DNA of 8,459 bases from Candidatus Omnitrophota bacterium. GTDB lineage: Bacteria > Omnitrophota > Gorgyraeia > Tantalellales > Tantalellaceae. This document shows, piece by piece, positions 6,401 to 8,459 of the stretch. The stretch lies in assembly GCA_028717825.1 (NCBI GenBank), contig JAQUNB010000039.1, positions 1 through 8,459 of the forward strand. The letters run 5' to 3'. A program made the position numbers and the translations under genes. Each line of letters starts with the position of its first letter. The first letter of the stretch is position 1. The notes under the pieces were generated by a model. The model saw only the letters and a program-made list of their open reading frames with translations, ran no database searches and had not been told where the DNA came from.

Positions 6401-8459
6401 CGCCGCCGATCTGTTCATACGCCTTCAACTCGGACGCACCGAGGTCAAAAGATATTTCACCGTGCCGGAAACCTTCCGCCCCGAGAATACCGCAATCACT
6501 GCCTTTCAGGATAGTAAGCAGTTGTTCTATATCTTCGGGGCTATGCAACCTATTACGGTATACCCTGCCCGCCGCCCGTTCAAACGCGAGGCCTTTGTCC
6601 ATGTTCAGCTCACACATATAGTACGCCATGAAACGCACGAGGCGCACGGGTTCTCTTAAGCTTGTATAAAATATTTCTTCTCCTCGCTTGCCGAATTGTT
6701 CTTTAAATTTTTTATATAAAACGTAGATCGCGTTTATGTCTCCCGGAGCCAGCGTTATCCCGCTGCCGGAGGCCAGTCTCTCTATTTCCCGGGTGAACGT
6801 AACCTCAATGATCTTTTTTGTTTCCGTTTCGTTTTTCTCATGCGGCACCCATATCTCCCTGAACCTGTTCCGTAACGCCGGAGACAATTTAACGCGTCCC
6901 GCGTTTTTGCCGGACACGCCGGCAACGGGGTTCATGGTCGCGAATAATCTGAAATTTTCCTTATCTATTTCGACTTCTTTATGTGTATATGGATTAGTGA
7001 ACGTACCGTTATCAAAATATTCGTTTAACACCTCAAGCACGCCGCTTTTCGCCATATTGAGTTCCTCGAGGACCAGAATAGCGCCCTCCCTCATGGCTTT
7101 TACCAAAACTCCCTCGCGGTACACAAAACGCCCTTCTCTGCTGTCATATTCCATGGTCCCTATGAGCGATTCGAGCGTCGCGTCGCCCAGAGAAACAGAA
7201 ACATATTTTCTGTTCAACCTGTTCGCTATATCGCCTATTATTTCGGTTTTTCCGCCTCCGGACTGCCCGACGAGCAGCGTGGGCACATTCTGCCTGATCG
7301 CTTTGCATATAGCGATCATCGTCATTCGTGTCGACTCGACTTCGACCAGTTTTCCTATATTGTTTATTTCTTTCGGCCCCCGCTCTTTACCGGTGATTAA
7401 TCCGTCTAACTCTATATGATCTTCATGCGAAAAATCGGCTTTGATCTGTTTGAAATTATCGCTCGTGATCTTGTCGAATTCCTGTTCCGATATATCCATC
7501 TTATTGGTGAACACGTTTTTAATGATGATATATTCAACGGCATTCTGGTCAAACTCATAAATATTCGTTCTTAAAAGAACACCGGAGAATTCAAGATACG
7601 CTTCGCGTATCCATGTGTCGCGCGTAACAGCTTCCCCCGCCTCCATGCGTTCTATCACATCGGCTGCTATACGTTTTATGTTCCTTAAAGTAAATCTGTA
7701 ATCACGGTCCTCTCCCATCCCGCTGAAATGCCCCGCGTCCAATAACCAGTTAAGGCTTTCGGCGACATCCGCCAACTGGCTTATATAAATTTTTTCCTTC
7801 TCCCCTTTAACCTTTTCTTTCGGCAGGTCTTTATTTGGTTTGATCTTCAAACTTTCGAGCGAATAACCTTTCTCGGCTAGTTCCATTTCAACGATCTCCG
7901 CCATTTCATCCGACGTCATGGCATCCAGATTAATGATCTCAAACCTGTTCATGAACGCTTCGCTCAATCGTTTACGCCCCGAGTAACTCGATGGGTTCGC
8001 CGTTGCCATAATTCGCGGAATTTTCCCTTTTTCGGGGCGAATGACCTGTTTGCCGTATTTAAGGTATCCTTGTGTCAGCACCTGATACAAAACACCGAGC
8101 ATCTCTTCGTTAGCAAGATTCACTTCGTCAAGCAAGATAAGGTTGCCGTTTCTGTACGCCTTAAGAAAACGCCCTTCCACGAATTCCAGGCCTATCTCAT
8201 GGTCGAGCATATACGCTATCGCCTTGAACTTTTTGACGGCTTCTTTTATTTCTTTAGACGATCCTTCTTCCGGAAGCCCGACAAACCTTTTCGCTTTTTC
8301 GAGTTCCCCGTTTATCCAGCTGATCGCTCTGGTATTTTCGCGCTCGTTCATAAAATCATATTGTTCCCGTTCGGATAATTTTCCATATGCCGCCTTTTCT
8401 TCGTCCGAAAGCGCGATATTGAGAACCCCTGTGGCGCTTCCGTTAAGCATCCTCTTCAT
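1..8459 (-). CDS. Giant midasin-like protein: six tandem AAA+ modules, zincin-like domain, charged linker, VWA/MIDAS domain (partial)
   Basis: The frame with codons at positions 3n to 3n+2 translates without a stop for 2,819 codons; bases 1-2 begin the next codon. Order of parts: AAA+ modules at residues about 1-335, 350-650, 675-1140, 1141-1455, 1465-1900 and 1901-2139; zincin-like domain about 2190-2520; charged linker 2526-2656; helical segment and VWA from about 2660. Five intact P-loops, six Walker B motifs, six sensor-1 Asn and one MIDAS motif are visible. Known: H2-insert AAA+ ATPases (MoxR, CobS, BchI, midasin) work with VWA/MIDAS domains to remodel or load a client. Inferred: this chain forms its own ring and carries its own VWA arm, probably in the cytoplasm; I saw no signal peptide or membrane segment. 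An in-frame ATG lies exactly at 8457-8459, but starting there would leave module 1 without its P-loop, so the gene probably begins further right. The C terminus is also cut. It is not a cobaltochelatase subunit in any demonstrable sense, and the client is unknown. Confidence 0.93.
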   Translation of the reverse strand, partial: MKRMLNGSATGVLNIALSDEEKAAYGKLSEREQYDFMNERENTRAISWINGELEKAKRFVGLPEEGSSKEIKEAVKKFKAIAYMLDHEIGLEFVEGRFLKAYRNGNLILLDEVNLANEEMLGVLYQVLTQGYLKYGKQVIRPEKGKIPRIMATANPSSYSGRKRLSEAFMNRFEIINLDAMTSDEMAEIVEMELAEKGYSLESLKIKPNKDLPKEKVKGEKEKIYISQLADVAESLNWLLDAGHFSGMGEDRDYRFTLRNIKRIAADVIERMEAGEAVTRDTWIREAYLEFSGVLLRTNIYEFDQNAVEYIIIKNVFTNKMDISEQEFDKITSDNFKQIKADFSHEDHIELDGLITGKERGPKEINNIGKLVEVESTRMTMIAICKAIRQNVPTLLVGQSGGGKTEIIGDIANRLNRKYVSVSLGDATLESLIGTMEYDSREGRFVYREGVLVKAMREGAILVLEELNMAKSGVLEVLNEYFDNGTFTNPYTHKEVEIDKENFRLFATMNPVAGVSGKNAGRVKLSPALRNRFREIWVPHEKNETETKKIIEVTFTREIERLASGSGITLAPGDINAIYVLYKKFKEQFGKRGEEIFYTSLREPVRLVRFMAYYMCELNMDKGLAFERAAGRVYRNRLHSPEDIEQLLTILKGSDCGILGAEGFRHGEISFDLGASELKAYEQIGGEKILVARINKETISSKLNDKDLKLLSESKLVEDDRTKQNILSLIEAFSQDAEKNGAGKFTPVFLMGGTSGGKSSIARYAALNLLGQHFTRIQINEQTDEMDLFGAYEPIEVKIGFDEAYNIVKNAMAENKWVKLRQAAKILKSGGLGVDDIDDAFDEVSLTENMSKRAIETQKTITKHLIRALQKETSEEKEEAKKYIVNIAHLMKNGILNIELRFREGRLLSAMRRGDFVTLDEVNLANEESLGVIYQLLTLGYVEYYDQIEGRVTKITPAPGFKLVATANPLYAGRNKLSEAFMNRFEVHYIADMSPEVMSGIVEEEFSAKCDDAGSKFSKITMRDREKANGIIKKLSYFQKTLNDELEKNHFADIRGVQIDPKSGYTFTLRNLKKIMRDVEEVFHEGDSSPPVQEAIIKEAYLEYLGILGRSNKNTELLNKLFSENVGAVPGLKELNFKITADAVSINGLSVEKRQGEEASAMADVIEPLIEVSSTNLIRYQVLKGIQDKKRACLLVGQSGGGKTEIIGDLARELRWKYRSVSLGNASLDTLLGSYIMDENTKRFKYKPGILVQAMREGAILVLEEINMADSGLLEILNEYFDEGTFTNPFTGEQEEIHRNFRLFATMNPEQGVTSRSGGRVGLSPALRSRFSEVWVPHGKSEEEIKKIIRGKFKNRGIEKNIEKAIDRIYKAYSNYTGLMENNKYGAKNNEGYYTSLRDITRIADIVARSILLTSTAKESTETDIDGFVDHALYRVYYLRNHSAEDKQLVTEKVFNKGKNEPQTSVKWEETPDQYKAYLLGKLIGSIEKNELDGFVMTEESKKIIGDILDGFYRRKGDKMDSRFNPIMLFGETAGGKSTYAEIAAKMIGKSFKRIQINQRTDEYDLLGSSHPVTEKYNLKDSFEILTRAFKQGRNVQIEKAFKRMNITDNEIKKALGGQFSEATKYYDYIFSFLVPKANSEMKKAVSGNAAMPEAGAFRKLQKMAVLLESGFGGINLTFRDGEFLKAFRAGDVVLLDEVNLANEEALAILYQVLTLGYIEFNGEQIKPGAGFQLIVTANPASYAGRNRMSEAFMNRFEMHHIRTASPEECCEILENKYKTENVIKKELILKLARMQKIIDEKSHNGDFEVFNNNGTYNFAIRNLERIIEDTLKRLQSPGQTKNDEQILTEEAYAEYAGLVGQSEKNIKLLGDIFKEHLAGDLNYEEIYPSYRLNITDDNVNMNDISVQKRTNETTDADSVRKMIEFRSMRYVRSQILKGFRDGARIKDKHVSRPVLLVGQSGGGKTDMIGDIARELRWKYESVSLGAATVETLVGSYILDEETGTFVFKKGVLVRAMEEGAALVLEEINMSDAGVIEILNQYFDTGRFVIPDTGEEIRIHDDFRLFATMNPLAGVIGTNTGRVGLSPALRSRFREIWVDHARGKDEKYRILINIAKDKIGKISDEDLGANVEWFYERVDSKERIGFMYGAQLPNYMAQPGSSVHMAKPQGRQPVSARSTVGIRSKKKIDFWSPAITKSWKEKSIEEKKQLYKAAFAAVSPGGISLEAGKGWAYNSFNNVLYYPEEELEKCSLKALVFAAMHESMHRYGDRYTLIYAEQMRDGLECDISNVIRDGRIENWARYLFGGAANYLVRGNTEIIFGRGMVGYYREHPQEGEEMVEDAENEISQDGELVKVLFGNNANYLQTVRNFLIFMGKRGFIPGNEKNVALSMELIRKTKEELFIDLYKILIGTHTVEKLLKENALPDVEELMLGKGKTVERAKQILGKDDSYDFIGNGMLGTGREDDVLRKGTRGVFSLIPIRKDANNKIEFNRMPTEEEIMDLAFEQGENIRENIMPIVYKWAVESKDQSDDDKNEDKETPEEDKDGKRQRGNKPGQGNGKTEAGEPDKGGKKPDAGEPDKDKGTPERGRGESEPEKGKGEPEAGGPDMGGEKPDAGKPDKDKGTPEIGTGESGPEKGEEESAGDGAGNAKPTKPGIFNKDKAKWKTLSKEDQKKILDKINDEVGKQIGDKTMNGAKDFQEANEEALLAGDMSECRKIMQEIRRYVTELMGYLDSIITDTIRPKKAYVKRGGVIDGRRLMKSLGAALSDGMKFYRKNLDPTKKNISFTLIMDESGSMEGIKGYNALKGGVLFAETLEAL
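492..884 (-). other. Charged, disordered linker between zincin-like and VWA domains
   Basis: Residues 2526-2656 consist almost entirely of D, E, K, G, P, S, T and N. The only large hydrophobic residues are M2609 and I2628. It opens with a strongly acidic stretch (SDDDKNEDKETPEEDKD) and continues as Gly/Pro-rich repeats. Midasin has a D/E-rich tether at the equivalent place before its MIDAS domain, and CobT also has an acidic linker before its VWA domain. The likely role is a flexible tether letting the VWA domain reach the ATPase ring. Unlike midasin's tether, this one is of mixed charge. Confidence 0.85.
541..780 (-). repeat. Two-copy 120-bp in-frame tandem repeat in the linker
   Basis: Bases 541-660 and 661-780 align without gaps. 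By hand I count 16 differences in 120 bases, including a stretch of more than 25 identical bases spanning 581-607 and 701-727. Each unit encodes 40 residues, about 2560-2599 and 2600-2639, both containing PDxGG(K/E)KPDAG, PDKDKGTPE and EPEKGK-like elements. Being a multiple of three, the duplication keeps the frame, and it lengthens the tether. Copy number may vary between strains. Confidence 0.93.
900..1892 (-). other. Zincin-like metallopeptidase domain of CobT/NorD type
   Basis: Residues about 2190-2520. The core motif is AAMHESMHRYGD, with HESMH (HExxH) at 2261-2265 (positions 1665-1679). It is followed 21 residues later by ISNVIRDGRIENW (2287-2299). From memory, bacterial VWA proteins of the NorD/CobT and putative-metallopeptidase VWA families carry a helix of the form N-x-x-(E)DxR(I/V)E after a HExxH or its remnant, and lie next to MoxR/CobS ATPases. 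The two His and the Glu are intact. D2293 or E2297 is a candidate third metal ligand, but this is inferred. The later part (2340-2520) is mostly helical and charged, and I recognise nothing specific in it. Whether it is an active protease or a structural zinc fold cannot be decided from sequence alone. Confidence 0.68.
2043..2759 (-). other. AAA+ module 6 (B type, shortened lid)
   Basis: Walker A is GQSGGGKT (1959-1966, positions 2562-2585). SVSLGAATVETLVG, the helix-2 segment FVFKKGVLVRAMEEG and Walker B ALVLEE (2022-2027, positions 2379-2396) follow, with Glu for Asp. Sensor-1 is ATMNP (Asn2070) and the arginine-finger segment SPALRSRF (Arg2090/Arg2092). After IWVDHARGKDEKYR the sequence has only about 35 residues before a Gly/Ser/Gln/Pro-rich connector (about 2145-2175). 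The YTSLR sensor-2 segment and the long helical lid of modules 2 and 4 are not found. This last module therefore appears to have lost, or replaced, its C-terminal lid where the chain turns into the CobT-like tail. Confidence 0.9.
2248..2275 (-). repeat. 28-base exact block shared by B modules 6 and 4
   Basis: The 28 bases here recur exactly at 4534-4561. Both encode the FRLFATMNP sensor-1 strand. The equivalent site in module 2 (about 6928-6955) is similar but differs at several synonymous positions. This points to a later duplication, or gene conversion, between modules 4 and 6. Confidence 0.9.
3187..3212 (-). repeat. 26-base exact block shared by A modules 5 and 3 (core also in module 1)
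   Basis: Bases 3187-3212 equal 5503-5528. A 23-base core is also identical at 7942-7964 in module 1. The block encodes the SEAFMNRF arginine-finger segment with identical codons in all three A modules. Confidence 0.9.
3355..3379 (-). repeat. 25-base exact block shared by A modules 5 and 1
   Basis: Bases 3355-3379 equal 8113-8137 and encode the Walker B continuation LLDEVNLA with the same codons. Module 3 uses different codons at this site (around 5688-5712), so modules 1 and 5 are closer here, whereas modules 3 and 5 are closest at the arginine-finger block. Confidence 0.88.
4095..5039 (-). other. AAA+ module 4 (B type)
   Basis: Walker A is GQSGGGKT (1197-1204, positions 4848-4871). SVSLGNASLDTLLG, the helix-2 segment RFKYKPGILVQAMREG and Walker B ILVLEE (1260-1265, positions 4665-4682) follow, again with Glu for Asp. 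Sensor-1 is ATMNP (Asn1309), the arginine-finger segment SPALRSRF (Arg1328/Arg1330), and sensor-2 YTSLRDITR (Arg1398). It is strikingly close to module 6, sharing RELRWKY, GSYI(M/L)DE and a 28-base identical DNA block, so these two probably separated later than either did from module 2. The lid ends near residue 1455 in a charged segment that leads to module 5. Confidence 0.92.
5040..6437 (-). other. AAA+ module 3 (A type, long insertion)
   Basis: Walker A is GGTSGGKS (752-759, positions 6183-6206), followed by RIQINEQTDEMDLFGAYEPI, a motif style I associate with midasin AAA domains (TDxxDLLGxxxP). A mainly helical, charged insertion runs from about 800 to 898. Then come the helix-2 segment LRFREGRLLSAMRRG, Walker B FVTLDE (916-921, positions 5697-5714) with VNLANEE, sensor-1 ATANP (Asn968), SEAFMNRF (Arg984) and sensor-2 FTLRNLKK (Arg1070). 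All canonical catalytic positions are present, so an active ATPase is expected. A preceding segment of about 75 residues (675-750), including LLSESKLVEDD, links it to module 2. Confidence 0.92.
6510..7412 (-). other. AAA+ module 2 (B type)
   Basis: A complete H2-insert AAA+ core. Walker A is GQSGGGKT (398-405, positions 7245-7268). SVSLGDATLESLIG follows as strand 2 and its loop. The helix-2 segment is RFVYREGVLVKAMREG, and Walker B is ILVLEE (461-466) with Glu in place of the usual Asp. Sensor-1 is ATMNP (Asn510), the arginine-finger segment SPALRNRF (Arg530/Arg532), and sensor-2 YTSLREPVR (Arg602) in the lid. The P-loop to Walker B distance is about 67 residues, without the long insertion of the A modules. 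It is the most divergent B module: it has NRLNRKY where modules 4 and 6 share RELRWKY. Nucleotide binding is very likely; hydrolysis is uncertain because of the Walker B change. Confidence 0.92.
7455..8459 (-). other. AAA+ module 1 (A type), N-terminal part outside the window
   Basis: Only the second half of the ATPase core is present. Residues 1-92 look like the helical insertion of A-type modules. Next come the helix-2 segment FVEGRFLKAYRNG, Walker B LILLDE (107-112, positions 8124-8141) continuing as VNLANEE, sensor-1 ATANP (Asn155), the arginine-finger segment SEAFMNRF (Arg172) and sensor-2 FTLRNIKR (Arg259). The stretch REAYLEFSGVLLRTN (285-299) recurs in modules 3 and 5 as EAYLEYLGILGRSN and EAYAEYAGLVGQSE, so it is a conserved lid element. 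In modules 3 and 5 the P-loop lies about 167 residues before the Walker B Asp. By analogy the P-loop of module 1 should lie about 55 codons beyond the right edge. Confidence 0.88.

Noticed and set aside
6736..7419. Plus-strand open frame of 227 codons, and other plus-strand frames of 60-190 codons across the window
   Set aside because: They lie antisense to well-conserved AAA+ motifs, have no recognisable domains and no consistent upstream ribosome binding sites.
2043..8459. A cluster of separate MoxR-type genes instead of one gene
   Set aside because: I translated every line in the frame and found no stop codon or frame change between modules, nor any intergenic gap.
2043..8459. Dynein heavy chain, another six-AAA single-chain protein
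   Set aside because: There is no stalk or microtubule-binding region, the insertions are placed differently, and the LDEVNLA and VWA features point to the midasin/MoxR group.

Overview
The window is one uninterrupted coding region on the minus strand. Reading leftwards from the codon at 8457-8459, all 2,819 complete codons are open down to position 3, and neither a stop nor a credible end of the gene is visible. There are no intergenic stretches, promoters, terminators, RNA genes, CRISPR arrays or insertion sequences. Residue numbers below count from the codon at 8457-8459 (residue 1). They are window numbers, because the true start is probably beyond the right edge.

The product is a giant AAA+ mechano-enzyme of the helix-2-insert class (MoxR / CobS / chelatase / midasin relatives). 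From N to C terminus it has six AAA+ modules of two alternating kinds, A-B-A-B-A-B. These are followed by a zincin-like domain with an HESMH motif and an IRDGRIE helix, a roughly 130-residue charged Gly/Pro-rich linker containing a 120-bp tandem duplication, and a helical segment leading into a VWA domain with the MIDAS signature DESGS. The VWA domain is cut by the left edge. The A modules (1, 3, 5) have LDEVNLANEE Walker B motifs, TANP sensor-1 motifs, SEAFMNRF arginine-finger segments and a roughly 100-residue helical insertion. The B modules (2, 4, 6) have GQSGGGKT P-loops, an unusual VLEE Walker B, ATMNP sensor-1 and SPALR(S/N)RF.

The layout 'six tandem AAA+ modules, charged flexible linker, MIDAS/VWA' is the layout of eukaryotic midasin (Rea1/MDN1). 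Here, however, the tail is of the bacterial CobT/NorD type (metallopeptidase-like domain plus VWA). In effect, functions that bacteria usually split between a MoxR/CobS ATPase and a CobT/NorD VWA partner are joined in one chain. A reasonable inference is a single-chain pseudo-hexameric ring that remodels a client captured by the tethered VWA domain. The client and pathway cannot be read from this window.

The organism looks bacterial: a continuous giant gene with bacterial-type CobT/NorD features and moderately balanced base composition. Very large genes of this sort are known from Omnitrophota and some other candidate phyla, so that lineage is a guess only. No taxonomic marker is present.
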